This document shows positions 32,649 to 43,675 of a DNA stretch of 64,000 nt, in pieces. The DNA lies in assembly GCF_040869045.1 (NCBI RefSeq), contig NC_090320.1, positions 120,165,112 to 120,229,111 of the forward strand, given 5' to 3'. Numbering within the stretch: the stretch's first letter is position 1; the number at the start of each line of letters is the position of its first letter. This DNA is from Eurosta solidaginis (Eukaryota > Arthropoda > Insecta > Diptera > Tephritidae). A program made the translations under genes and the position numbers. The notes beneath the pieces are model-generated. The model was not told where the DNA came from. It searched no databases and worked only from the letters and a program-made list of their open reading frames with translations.

Positions 32649-34272
32649 TAGCAGACCCGGCAGACGTTGTTCTGCCCTAAATTTGGTTTATCTGCATACA
32701 TCTTAATAAGCATTTTCCGTCTAACTCTGCCTCCCCCCACCCTTATATTTTTCTTAATCCTTTTATTCACTCCTCCCTCCGTTTTTTTCGATTCACATAA
32801 TTCTATTTCGTCTCACTCTATCTCTTTCTCAGTCTCTTTCTCCTTCCCTCTTTTCTCTTCTCTCAAGTTCTTCTCATTCTTCTTCATCCCTTATTGCCAG
32901 TCCCAGAGGGTGGTATGTATTTTGTTCCAGTCCTATTCCGAGTCCCAGTCCCACTCCGAGTCTCAGCCCCAGTCCTAGTCCTAATCCCAGTCCCAGTCCG
33001 TCTCTGGTCTAGTTCCCGGAAAAAAGGATCGTAAATACTAATAAAGGCAAATTAATACACCAAATTTCCGGCAAATCGAATAGGAAGTACATATGTATAT
33101 AGGTATGTGGGTATTATTATTTCATGTCTTTATTTCGGCTTCGCATGCTTATTTATCAGTTTTGCCAGGTTGATGCGACTAAATCGAATATGACAATGGA
33201 AATTACTTTAAAGCTCTCAGCAACAGCTTTCATTTGATATCCATATTACACACACGTTGTAGGGGTATCCGGGTCCACGTTTTGGCCTATATCTCAAGAC
33301 CCTAGTCACCCAGCGATATAAAAATTACTCTGTACTAAAGCACAGATCAACAGCTTTCATTTGATATTCCATATTACACACACATTTTAGGGGTATCCGG
33401 GTCCACGTTTTCACCTATATCTCAAGACCGTAGTCACTCAGCGATATAAAAATTACTCTGTACAAAAGCACACATCAACAGCTTTCATTTGCTATTCATA
33501 TTACACACACCTTCTAGGGGTATCCGGCTCCACGTTTTGGCCTATATCTCGAGACCCTAGTTACCAATAGGTATGAAAACTACCCTGTATTAAAGCACTA
33601 ATCAACAGCTTTCATTTGATATCCATATTATATAAACATATCCTAGGGGTGCCCGGGTCCACGTATTGGCCTATATCTCGAAACCCTAGTCACCAATAGG
33701 TACGAAAAATACCCAGTATCAAAGTACTCATAAACAGCTTCCATTTGGTACACATATTGTACAAACACATCCCAGGAGTACCCAGGTCCACGTTTTGATC
33801 TCAAGACCCTAGCCAGAACGGGATAAGAAGTATCGTATGTCCGTTCCCTGGTTCTAAGCTACCTCTCCACCAATTTTCAGCCAAATCGCTTCATCCGTTC
33901 TTGAGTTATGCGTAACTATGTTATGTAACCAACACGACTTTCTTTTATATATATACATTTTTCTGGGAGGTGCCACGCCCCCTTTTTCCCAATTCCACAT
34001 TTTCTTGGTGGTGTTAGGCATTGACCTCATATAATTCCTTACTACATTTCAACGTTCTGGGATTTATACCTTCAGAGTTATGCAGTACCAAAGATTTAAT
34101 TTGTATGGGAGGTGCCGCACCCCTTTTATATATCAAAATTATTTTTAGCCTCAACTAACCATCATCTCTCCTTCCTGTATCTTTCCTAAAAATTTCATGG
34201 CAATCTTTCTATCCGTTCTCGAGTTATGGAGTGACAATCAAAATGTACACTTCTTTTTATATATATAGATTT
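32649..34272. mobile_element. Dispersed noncoding element starting ACTAGCAGACCCGG
   Basis: The start TAGCAGACCCGGCAGACG with GTTGTTCTGCC is a type of terminus I associate with noncoding repeats common in insects, from memory. A strongly pyrimidine-rich stretch (about 32725-32890), a CCCAGTCC-type simple repeat (32935-33005), and 127-base tandem units follow. It ends in CTTCTTTTTATATATATAGA at about 34250-34270. I cannot assign a superfamily. Confidence 0.5.
33221..33855. repeat. 127-128-base tandem repeat, about five units
   Basis: CAACAGCTTTCATTTG recurs at 33221, 33348, 33476, 33603 and, diverged, 33731. Each unit also has GGGGTATCCGGGTCCACG, CCTATATCTC and GACCCTAGTCAC. Identity falls toward the last unit. 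Confidence 0.92.
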
Positions 34273-34378
34273 ACTTTAATTCTTGGCTTGTAAGTTTATG
34301 TACATTCTTTTCTTGTAACTGAATCTATTATTCTTAGCAGTTGACTGCTTCGTTTTTGAGTCGACTATAATTTTAAAT

Positions 34379-34401
34379 ACATAAATAAATAAATAAAAAG
34401 A
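34379..34401 (+). repeat. (TAAA)n tail, likely LINE 3' end
   Basis: ATAAATAAATAAATAAAAAG at 34381-34400 looks like the A-rich tail of a LINE. The position fits LINE-C after its 3' UTR was interrupted, which is inference. Confidence 0.45.
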
Positions 34402-34489
34402 AACATCTGATTGATGAGCCAATACCGCCCAGGGGCTTAATGAGTCATATCCGTAAGCATTATGAGTAATTACGGCACCTGAGAACATA

Positions 34490-34925
34490 GCCGTGTGAAG
34501 CCAAAAAACACAAGCAGGTCCTCAGTGAACTCCACAAACAGGCGCCGGACCTCAATGCCAGGAATTGATCGGTGAAACCTGTACTCAAAGAACAATACTC
34601 AAAACTAGCAGAAGAGGAACGCACTCTACCTTGGGATACGCGAGTCACTCTAGCTCAACTTCGATCTGAATACTGTAACAGGTTAAACTCTTACTTCTCC
34701 AGAATCAACCCCGACATACAAAACATATGTCCTGCCGGTAATGTGTCCCCACAGGACACAAACCATTTCTTTAACTGTATTGTGGAACCAACGCCTCTAG
34801 CACTCCTCCCATTATGGTCCACCGCTGTTGAAGCAGCAAGTTTCCTTGGACTCCCGTTAGAGGATATTGATGACAGTTTGTGATCGGTCGCACCTATTGG
34901 ATGGGGCGAAGCACTGCTACAAAAA
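34490..34925 (+). pseudogene. Jockey-3 LINE, ORF2 C-terminus and 3' UTR
   Basis: From about 34600 the frame reads TRVTLAQLRSEYCNRLNSYF, RINPDIQNICPAGNVSPQDT, NHFFNCIVEP and FLGLPLEDIDDSL, ending with TGA at 34881. This is the cysteine/histidine C-terminus of fly jockey-type ORF2. The GGGGCGAAGC and ACAAAAACAA that follow are the usual short 3' UTR. One cysteine of the expected pair reads Gly (PAGN). Gypsy-A begins immediately after. Confidence 0.84.
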
Positions 34926-35275
34926 CAATATCAAATGGTTTTCCACACTGCAATTTAAAAATGGCTACTGGCAATGGAGGTGAAGGAGGAAGACAAGGAG
35001 AAAATAGCCTTCAGTGTCGGAGATGGTCTTTGGAAAATTACAGTGATGCCTTTTGGACTTTATTTATATAGACTCATGGATCAGGTATTGAAAGTACTAC
35101 ATTGGAAAACATGCTTGATGTACCTGGACGACATCATCGTAAAGGATTGGCCGAGACCACAGAACCTGCATGAATTAAGAAGTTTCCTTGGGTTGTGCAC
35201 ATATTACCGCCGATTTGTACCAATCTTTGCCAGCGTAGCCCATAGCATCCACGAGCTTACAAGAAGAAACAAGTA
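34926..35275 (+). pseudogene. Gypsy-A reverse transcriptase fragment
   Basis: Frames give WFSTLQFKNGYWQW, KEEDKEKIAFSVGDGLWKIT, VMPFGL, the catalytic CLMYLDDIIV at about 35110-35145, then DWPRPQNLHELRSFLGLCTY and YRRFVPIFASVAHSIHELTR. The roughly 70 residues normally between the YLDD box and KDWPRP are deleted, and part of the NAP motif after MPFGL is missing. It ends in RRNK at 35275. HINE-2 follows; the next Gypsy-A residues (FEWKREQE) appear at 43680 on the same strand. Confidence 0.86.
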
Positions 35276-36954
35276 AGGACGGGATTGTCTTCGGCTGTGC
35301 CGACGACTTCATACCTTTCAGGAATGAGGCTGAACAATAATCTTATCCCGTTTGTAATCTCCGAATAATCGGATGTATAAGATAAGAAATATATAGTGAA
35401 AAGATCTACATACCTAAACGATTTTTAAGATAAATATAAAATAAAAAACAGGTAGGTACTTTGTGTGAGGATGCAAAGTTTCAGGTTTTTTGTGGCATGC
35501 GTGTAAAAACTATGACTACGAATCACGTATTTCAACAACATATGACGTAAATGTAACTATTTGATGAAATTTGATGAATTTTGAAGCTTCTAGCCGTAAA
35601 AAAGGGGCAAAAATGACAGTTTATATGGGGTATAAAATAAATATACCACCGATCTCTATGATTTTTTGAGACAACAATATATGCTATATACGTCAGCATT
35701 TGGTGAAATTTGAAGCTTCTAGCTGTTAAAATGGGGCAGAAATTGCGCAAAGTTTCTTATCTGAACAATCGGTTGTATGAGATATATACTATATATACCA
35801 CCGATCTCAATGATTTTTTCAGACAACAATATATGACATACACGTAAGCATTTGGTGAAATTTGAAGCTTCTAGCTGTTAAAATGGGGAAGAAATTGCGC
35901 AAAGTTTCTTATCTGAACAATCGGTTGTATGAGATATATTATATATATACCACCGGTCTCTATGATTTTTTCAGACAACAATATATGCTATACACGTAAG
36001 CATTTGGTGAAATTTGAACATATCTAAACGATTTTTAATATAAATATAAAATAAAAAATAGGTAGGTAATTTGTGTGAGGATGCAAAGCTTCACGTTTTT
36101 TGTGGTCTGCATGTAAAAACTGTGACTACGAATCACGTATTTCAAAAATATATGAAGTAAACGTAACTATTTGATGAAATTTGGTGAATTTTGAAGCTTC
36201 TAGCCATAAAAAGGGGCAAAGATGACAGTTTATATGAAGTATATAATATATATACCACCGATCTCTATGATTTTTTCAGACAACAATATATGCTATATAC
36301 GTAAGCATTTGGTGAAATTTGAAGCTTCTAGCTGTTAAAAAGGGGCAGAAATTGCGCAAAGTTTCTTATCTGAACAATCGGTTGTAGGAATATATACTAT
36401 GTATACCACCGATGTCAATGATTTTTGCAGTCATCAATATATGCTATAAACGTAAGCATTTCGTGAAATTTGAAGCTTCTAGCTGTTAAAATGGGTCCGA
36501 AATCGTTGTGAGTGAGATATGACAAAATACCTCTTTTTCTGAAAAATCGGTTGTATGGAGGATATATGCTATAGTGGTCCGATCCGGCCGGCTCCGACAA
36601 ATGTCGATTTTTAAGATAAATATAAAATAAAAAATAGGTAGGTAATTTGTGTGAGGATGCAAATCTTCACGTTTTTTGTGGTCTGCATGTAAAAACTATG
36701 ACTACGAATCACGTATTTCAAAAATATATGACGTAAACGTAACTATTTCATAAAATTTGATGAATTTTGAGCTTCTAGTTTTAATGAAGTATATAATATA
36801 TATACAACCGATCTCTATGATTTTTTCAGACAACAATATATGCTATATATGTAAGCATTTGCTGAAATTTGAAGCTTCTAGCTGTTAAAACGGGGCAGAA
36901 ATTGCGCAAAGTTTTTTATCTGAACAATCGGTTGTATGAGATATATACTATGTA
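35276..36954 (-). mobile_element. HINE-2: mini-me/DINE-like element with expanded internal repeats
   Basis: On the minus strand it ends in CCTTACTTG at 35276, preceded by the hairpin made of TCTTCGGC and its near complement, and by TGAAAGGTATGAAG. A block of about 140-150 bases (GACAACAATATATGC, GGTGAAATTTGAAGCTTCTA, TGAACAATCGGTTGTA) recurs near 35680, 35820, 35960, 36280, 36425 and 36835. A larger block (GGTAGGTAMTTTGTGTGAGG, GACTACGAATCACGTATTTC) recurs near 35450, 36060 and 36635. Its 5' part is cut at 36954 where Gypsy-C begins. Confidence 0.8.
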
Positions 36955-37418
36955 TGTTAGCACGACACACATTCAAAAGATATTTATTCAAAGCTTACAA
37001 ATACAAGAAGACACCACATTCCAGAGAAAAGTAAATAAAGTAAAGTCGCGTTCTGAAATATGACTCCTTGAAAATAAGCAATTGGGAATGCAACAATTGA
37101 TGAGAAGCCCACCGTCAGCAAAAGGCCATCTGCAACAAGCGATGGAAATCGTCAAGCGAGTACTCGGAAATAAGCAAATGTGAATGCAACAATTGATGAG
37201 AAGCGCACCGTCAGCAAAAGGCCAACTGCAACAAGCGAAGGAAATCGTCAAGTGAGTAAAGCAACAGCAGAGGCAGTAGCAGAGCTGAGTAGCAGAGCTA
37301 GTTAGAATTAAGTTATAACAAATTTTGTAAAGTTAGTCTTAAGTTGAAGTTCATTGAATAAAGGAGCTAAGCTCCCGAAAATATATTTTTTTGAAACTTA
37401 AATGTGAAATAAGTTAAC
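36955..37418 (+). repeat. 5' LTR of Gypsy-C
   Basis: It starts TGTTAGCACGACACAC and ends AAGTTAAC directly before the primer-binding site. A duplicated stretch inside (AATGCAACAATTGATGAGAAG at about 37087 and 37181, with CACCGTCAGCAAAAGGCC) gives a 94-base tandem repeat. AATAAAGGAG near 37357 is a possible polyadenylation region. Confidence 0.8.
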
Positions 37419-37435
37419 TGGCGCCCGGCAGGGAC
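37419..37435 (+). promoter_or_regulatory. Primer-binding site of Gypsy-C
   Basis: TGGCGCCCGGCAGGGAC directly follows the LTR end. TGGCGCC at this place is the standard start of a tRNA-primed retrotransposon primer-binding site. I do not assign the tRNA. Confidence 0.8.
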
Positions 37436-38268
37436 CAGCGCGAGTGTCGGAAAGTAGTAGTGCCTGAAAACCAAAAAGTAAGGCCACGCAAGTGACGTAT
37501 ATAACATTAAAAGTGCCCGAAAAATAACAAGTAAGGCCACGCGTCTACAGCGGCACCGGGAAGTGGAATAAGCAGTACGACCGAGGTACCCAAGTAACAG
37601 GAGGGAAAAAGAACACCGAAGCGGCGAAAACCCCACATGCAGCGCTGGACTCTTATGTAAGACTAGTTTTTAAGATATCCGTAACAAAGTGAAACATTCT
37701 AATCTTGTGAATATAAAAATTTAGGGAAAACTAAACAAAAAAAAATAATAAAGAGTAAAAGAAAAATAAACTTACTGTGAAATTTGTAAAAGGAAAAAAT
37801 AAAGTGAAAATTATTAGAGAAAAAGTCGTTGAAACTTGGAAACCATTTAAACGAAAATTTTAATTATAAAATCCGAGAAGGAAAAATAAGTGAATAAACT
37901 TTGAGAATTTATTGAGTATTTGAATATGTTGGTTAAAAATAAAACTTAAAAATTGTATTGTCGAAAGAATTGATTGAAAGATTTTGAGAAGGTTCTTATA
38001 ATATCATTGAAACAAGTGTATTGCTAGAAAGGCAAAAAGGGAAATTAAAAATTCATATGGTTCAAAGGGAATTTATTACTAAATAAGAAGAAAAAAATAG
38101 GTAGATACCTTACGAAGTTGATAACATATATTAAACGTGCAAAAACGTATTAAATCAGTGAATCTTGCAGGGGATTAATTAATTAAAAGAGTCAATAATT
38201 TATGCGAGGGAACTTTCCTTCTTTTTGAATAATATCGAAGAACAAAGGTAATAAAACACATAGTTAAA

Positions 38269-39616
38269 ATGCCAGGTACAGCAGAGCAGTTAGTGGAACA
38301 ACTAAACCAGCTCCGGCTAGATTACGAAGGGGCTACTCCTAAAAATCCTACACATCCTGTCGCCCCTAACCCTGCTACTAGTATCCCCACCTTCGTTGAA
38401 ACAATGTTGCGTGAGGTGCTCGACCGAATTAGCCAAACTAACGTTACTGATTTTAGTGGTCACGATTGTAACGTAGCCCTGAGCACAGTGTATATGAATG
38501 ACTTGGACAGGATTCCCGACATGGTTAAATGTCTACGGGAATCTTCGGGTAAACCGAGAGAATTCAGCTCCTGGCGAAAGAGCGTAGATAGAATTTTAAA
38601 AGCATATGAAGCATTGAAGGACACGCCTAAATACTTTTCAATCCTTCATACCATACGACATAAAATTGTTGGCGATGCCGACACTGCTCTGGAGTCTTAC
38701 AGTACTCCACTCGACTGGGTCCAAATTCGTAAATGCCTCATGATGCATTATTCGGATAAGAGGGATATCGGTACCCTCGAATACTAAATGACTACGTTGG
38801 CCCAGCGTAACGATGATATTCCGACCTTTTATCAAAAGGTGTATCAACACCTTTCACTTATTCTAGATAAGATATCATGCCTGGATCTTGGCGACGAGTC
38901 CATAAGAACGATGACAAACTCGTATTGGGAGAAAGCTCTCGATACATTTATAAGGGGACTTAACGGCGATTTACCTCGACTTCTTAGTATTCGAGAGCCC
39001 GCAACCTTGCCTCAAGCCCTTCATCTATGCCAAAAGCTAGACAACATGGCTTTCCGGATGAACCACGCACATAACGTGCATAAATCGTTAAATCAACCAC
39101 CACCGCGACCTCCACGACAGACTGCAACAAATCACCGACCCTTCTATCCCGAACTTACCTATGCGGCAGCGGTATAATTATCCTCCAAGACATATGAAGA
39201 ATTACAACAATCGACCATTCAACACGACACCCCGAATCCAACCCAATCAGAACGGTCCAACGAATTATTATAATCGACCCAATTTTAATTTCCAACCTAA
39301 CACTGGCTTCGGCACACGCCCTCAACAACAATATAATCCGGGATTCAATAACCGTTCTAATCTACCCCAAAAGCCACCAGTCCCAATGGACGTGGACCCT
39401 TCTCCACATTCTAGACAAGTTAATTATCAAAATAGACCCAGTCCTAATCAAAATATTAAACCGCCGAAGCGCCCACTCTCATCGCAACATACGCGCCTTC
39501 CTAACAAAATGCAACGCAACTTCCACGCGAACGCTGGGGCATGTGACGCAAATACTTACCTCACGACTCCGGATCCAAATCAGATTTATTGCAACAATTC
39601 TTATGACGACTATTAG
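38269..39616 (+). pseudogene. Gypsy-C Gag, one stop and one frameshift
   Basis: The ATG at 38269 opens [19 protein letters not shown]. The capsid-like part includes [32 protein letters not shown] and [21 protein letters not shown] single in-frame TAA at 38785-38787 interrupts GTLEY/MTTLAQ; related Gags have Gln there, so it may be one base change. The frame continues (FIRGLNGDLPRLLSIREPAT) to 39177. It then shifts to a frame from 39161 with an N/P/R-rich tail containing PVPMDVDPSP. No CCHC knuckle is seen. Gag would form the particle shell. Confidence 0.84.
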
Positions 39617-39754
39617 GGGGCAACGCAACAACCGGACGGAACTCCCGAAGGACAAATTAACTTGACTACCAGCGAACAAAATCACGCCAATCCCGACTTG
39701 ATTAATTTTTTAGACTAACTCCGTCTTCGCTCCCTTACTACAAATTTACATCAA

Positions 39755-40062
39755 CGCGCGGGGACTCATTGGATTTCCTGATCGATACGGGATCCAATAA
39801 AAACTATATTCAATCCACTAGAATAACAAACCCAATACCCAATAAACCATTTAAGGTGGAATCAGTCGTGGGTACTATAGAGATTACCCACCACGCATTT
39901 ATAGATATCTTCGGACCAAACGTAGAAAAAATCAAACTCTTTATTCTGCCACCCCTGAATTCCTTTCATGGTATTATAGGCAACGACACCTTGAGGAAAC
40001 TAAAAGCTGTCATAGACACTGAGGGAAGCACAATGACTATCTTTCCGGGGATCGTGATATGA
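39755..40062 (+). pseudogene. Gypsy-C retropepsin
   Basis: FLIDTGSNKNYIQ holds the catalytic Asp, followed by EITHHAFIDIFG and FHGIIGNDTLRKLKAVIDT, the flap and second-domain phrases of Gypsy proteases. The frame ends at 40062 just before RT should begin. It is in a different frame from Gag, as expected for a frameshift-expressed pol. Confidence 0.82.
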
Positions 40063-42747
40063 AACATGTTTTCAGTAAAGCAAAAGCGATCAAATCAAAA
40101 AAAGCTATCCACTTGACTTACTGAGAACTTATGATAGTAAAAATGAAAGTTTATTTCGAATGCGAACAAAGCGGTAATTAATCAAGAACTCCCGATATAA
40201 TAAAGTCCGGCCTATTCAGCATTCAAAACGATAAAACGATAACAACACGTTTGACTTAGCAAAATCCGCGGAAAGAATTCGAAATAATCCGAATCCTCAT
40301 ATCCTGGCTTATTTCACTAAGCGCGAAAATTATTTGTGAATATTATGTGGGGAAAAGAATAGGTTAGATGTTATCGCATATTTAGCCAATTTGGTCAGGC
40401 ATAGCGATTCACATCTATTGCCTTCAAGTCATCTATTTCTTTTAGGCCCTACACGTTGGGCGCCAATATTTTTATGTAACGGCTCTCTCCTAAATGGCTG
40501 CTAAATGAGAGGGATTAAATTGTAGGTGCATGCTTTCAAAGCGGGTCTGCATACCTAGCGTTGCTTCAGCGTGGCTCAGGGAAAATGGGCGTGGGCTTGT
40601 TTGACGCATGCAGCGAAAGCCATACAAAAAAATATAAATGTATGCAGGATTGAAAAGATATCCAGCGAAAGAAAATAAATAAACACAGGAAACCAAAACT
40701 TACGCAGCGACCTGGATATACTTACTAGATGTAGTTCCTAACAAAAAAGGGAATTCCGGAAGCCAACTCCAACAACATTTCGATGAGGGAAGCAGAAGGT
40801 GTAGATGCTCCCTCGGTCGTAACCCACCCTACCTGTTAATGGTTCGCATTTTGTTCCATTAACCCAAGTCAAATCTTCTCTAATTTACCATAGCCAATCT
40901 CTACATTTCGCCATCAATTAAATAAATTACTCAAAAGGCATATCTTTGATTTTACTATAGAGACAATATTTAATTCATTATCATTAGAAGCTATACATTT
41001 CTGATTATACTTATACTGACAATCTTTAATTCATTACCATCAAAATCTATATATTTATGATTTTACTTATACGAAAGTTTAAGTTCATGATTTACATATT
41101 TCTGAATCTGACTGGAACAGCAATTTTAAGTCATTAACTTAGAAATCCACCTACTTCAGATTTCACTATCCAGGCAATTTGAATTTATTGTAATTTAAAT
41201 TTTACATAGCCTATTCTCCTCTTTTCGTACGCCTTAATCTATTTGTTTCAATAAAGTTTCTACTATTATAAGTTTTAATTCAAACAAAATTTCACGAAAT
41301 GAGCCTACAGTAAGTTCCTTGTACATTTATAAAGGGTTTTAGAAATTTTATCCCGAACGCACAAAGTTAAAATAAGACTAAATGCGAATTACAGATTTCA
41401 CTATCCAACCTCGTACCCTCATAATAAAAGGTATCTAAGCAGGGGCACATATGTACGTGCATGCGTAATGCTCCCGCACAAAAATTTACCAACGATTAGG
41501 CATGTATATACATACACACATATGTGTTGGCAAAACTATATGATCAATTATATGAAATTCTTACGTTTCACTTACCATCATACACGCAGCATCAGCGAAG
41601 TGCTCAACGACGATGATGATGTTGATGTTACGTTGAACATGTTTGATCGGTAGTTGTAATGATAATTTAGAAGTTCGATAGTGATGTTAGGTTTACACAC
41701 TTATATCATACGGGCTTTGCACAATTTCTGAAACCTTCTACATATACACATTCCGCGAACATACAATGCCTCTACGCAAAAACAAACTAGTTACTTTACG
41801 CCAAAAACCAGTTCTTTCTTTTCCTATTTGAAAAAAAATTTTTTTTTTCATCGTAAATATTATTATTGTACTGTAGTGTAATTCTCCATTATCATTTTTA
41901 GCGAACTTCTATTTTCTATTCTACAAAAGAAACTACTTCTAATAGTTCATCTTCACAGTTTTCTTTCTCTGTTTTTTTTACATTTGCAATCTTATGATTT
42001 AAAAGTAAAAATATTAGAACGGCCTCTGTTTCATCTTGTACATCACTCCTCGTCGATAGGTTATTTCCGCCGGCAAACAGGAATATGATTGGAACCGCAT
42101 TTTCTTTATCACTCGATACTTATCCCTTCGCTTTGATGTCAGGTGATAGGTATAGTTTACGTTTGAGCCTTGGACAATATTCCGTACTAAGGACAGACGG
42201 AATCTACGTTTTCTGGTCCTTTCATCGCACTTTACACAAACAGTCTATATTAATTTAGATTAACTTTCATAGTCGTTTATAATTTGGGTTTATAATATGT
42301 GCCTTTATAGGTCTTTATAAGTCTCGACGCACAGACTTGGCACTCCTTTGAAATTTTATTTAAAGCCTTTTTAATTTTAATCGACCTTTTACACAACGAC
42401 GGACAATTCAAGTACCGCACTATTTTATGTTACATAGCAATTAATGTTATTTTTTTGCTTTTCTTTTTTTTCGACTCGACTCGCTTTAACTAGCTGTCCA
42501 GCAACTCCGTTGGCCAAGAAAATTTCATCAAAACTTGCTTCTTTTTCCAAATGCTCTCCCTTTTATAGCCTCTTCTTTTCGACGCCTTCTTAGTTATGTG
42601 AGCAACGGTACAGTCATCCGATTTAGCGGTCTCGAACTCATTGTTTTTATTAAAACCATAAGCAGGTATTTTTCACCCATGTATGTTGATATGTACATTT
42701 GTATTATGTTGTTAAAGAAAAAAGAAAACTGCAATATTTAACAAAAC
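40063..42747. other. Noncoding LTR-like region of a minus-strand retroelement
   Basis: At 40445-40465 the minus strand reads TGGCGCCCAACGTGTAGGGCC, a likely primer-binding site, and TGTAAC at 40475 could be the adjoining LTR end. From there to about 42747 is AT-rich noncoding DNA with a degenerate repeat of 60-75 bases (ATTTCTGATT, TTAATTCATTA) at 40950-41190. I see no coding evidence and no second LTR. How much of the region is LTR is unknown. Confidence 0.4.
40445..40465 (-). promoter_or_regulatory. Candidate primer-binding site, minus strand
   Basis: The complement reads TGGCGCCCAACGTG followed by TAGGGCC. This resembles primer-binding sites of BEL and Gypsy elements. Its element would extend to lower coordinates and has been cut by Gypsy-C at 40062. 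Confidence 0.5.
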
Positions 42748-43672
42748 AATCAAGGACGTCCTTGTCTTCGGCTGGGTTATGCACTTTATGCCCTTCACGA
42801 AAGCACCAAAACCCTTAGTTGGCATTAGAAAAATATCATATTGGTCCGATCCTTTTGGTTCCATAAAATTATCTCTACATTATAAAAGTGGTTTGAACAT
42901 AATATTTTAGCCAGATACCTCAAAACCAAATGCTTCGTAGGGTTTATTTAGGCTTTCCAAGAGATATGCATCACTTACTCGTCATTATGATTCTGTCTGT
43001 ATACTTATGGATTAGGTCGTCTACATCATTTCCCACTATATCAGGCAAATCTTTCAATAAAGTTATAATTAAATTTTTGTATTCATGTACGGTATAGAGA
43101 ATGTTGAAGAGCGTCGGATATGTCTCAGCTATGTCATCGATGGTGTGATCGCGCGCTCTTTGATCTACATTGGCAAGGCCAGTTATCATTATACATATAA
43201 ATGATAACTAATTTGGTATCCGCATACCCAGTGTAAATTCACTTGGAGCATATACCCTCACAATATACGACCGATCTCATCAATTTTTTCAGGCAACAAT
43301 ATGTGAATATACGAAAGTATATGGTGAAGTTTGAAGCTTTAATCTGTTAAATTGATTTTTCTGAAAAATCGGTTGTATGGAGGATATATGCTATAGTGGT
43401 CCGCTCCGGCCGGTTCCGACAAATGTCTAATCGAACACCCGAATACACCCGCTCACCAAATTTTTTCAAGATATCTCAAAAATTGAGGGACTAATTTGCA
43501 TACAAACCGACAGACGGACAGACGGACAGACGGACATGGCTAAGTCAACTCAGCTCTTCATCCTGATTATTTCGGTGTACTTAATGGTGGGTCTATCTAT
43601 TTTGCTTTAAGCACTTACAATTTTGGATTTCGTGACGAAATTAATATACCATTTCATTTTCATGAAAGGTAT
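42748..43672 (-). mobile_element. HINE-3: mini-me/DINE-like element
   Basis: In minus orientation it starts near 43672 with TATACCTTTCATGAA. It then has GACCCACCATTAAGTACACC, a (GTCY)n run (43511-43540), CGATTTTTCAGAAAAATC-type blocks, and a 3' end with AAGACAAGGACG at 42748. The inverse TTCATGAAAGGTATGA appears near the 3' end of relatives (17096-17112). Between 42960 and 43200 it carries a stretch absent from the other copies, with a 72-codon ORF. Gypsy-A coding sequence resumes right after it. Confidence 0.75.
42971..43189 (-). CDS. Unidentified 72-codon ORF inside HINE-3
   Basis: ATG at 43189, TAA at 42971. The protein is acidic, balanced in composition and unlike the AT-rich noise nearby: MITGLANVDQRARDHTIDD, YPTLFNILYTVHEYKNLII, LLKDLPDIVGNDVDDLIHKY. 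It has no signal peptide or membrane span. I do not recognise it. GTAAGTG immediately before the stop looks like a splice donor, so this could be a captured exon. The other mini-me-like copies do not have it. Confidence 0.35.
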   Translation of the reverse strand: MITGLANVDQRARDHTIDDIAETYPTLFNILYTVHEYKNLIITLLKDLPDIVGNDVDDLIHKYTDRIIMTSK

Positions 43673-43675
43673 AAG

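Larger units (their letters stand above)
36955..40062 (+). mobile_element. Gypsy-C: 5' LTR, gag and protease only
   Basis: The order LTR, primer-binding site, leader, Gag, protease is intact on the plus strand, but RT onward and the 3' LTR are missing. After 40062 the sequence belongs to something else. It lies between HINE-2 and HINE-3 in the RT/RNase H gap of Gypsy-A. Confidence 0.87.

Noticed and set aside
32667..32978. 103-codon Ser/Phe/Leu-rich ORF
   Set aside because: It is a translation of a pyrimidine-rich tract and CCCAGTCC repeats.
33221..33855. CRISPR-like array
   Set aside because: The units are contiguous 127-base tandem repeats without distinct spacers, in a eukaryotic transposon setting.
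35276..36954. CRISPR-like or satellite array unrelated to transposons
   Set aside because: The array is bounded by the hairpin and CCTTACTTG end of a mini-me/DINE-like element, so it is internal to that element.
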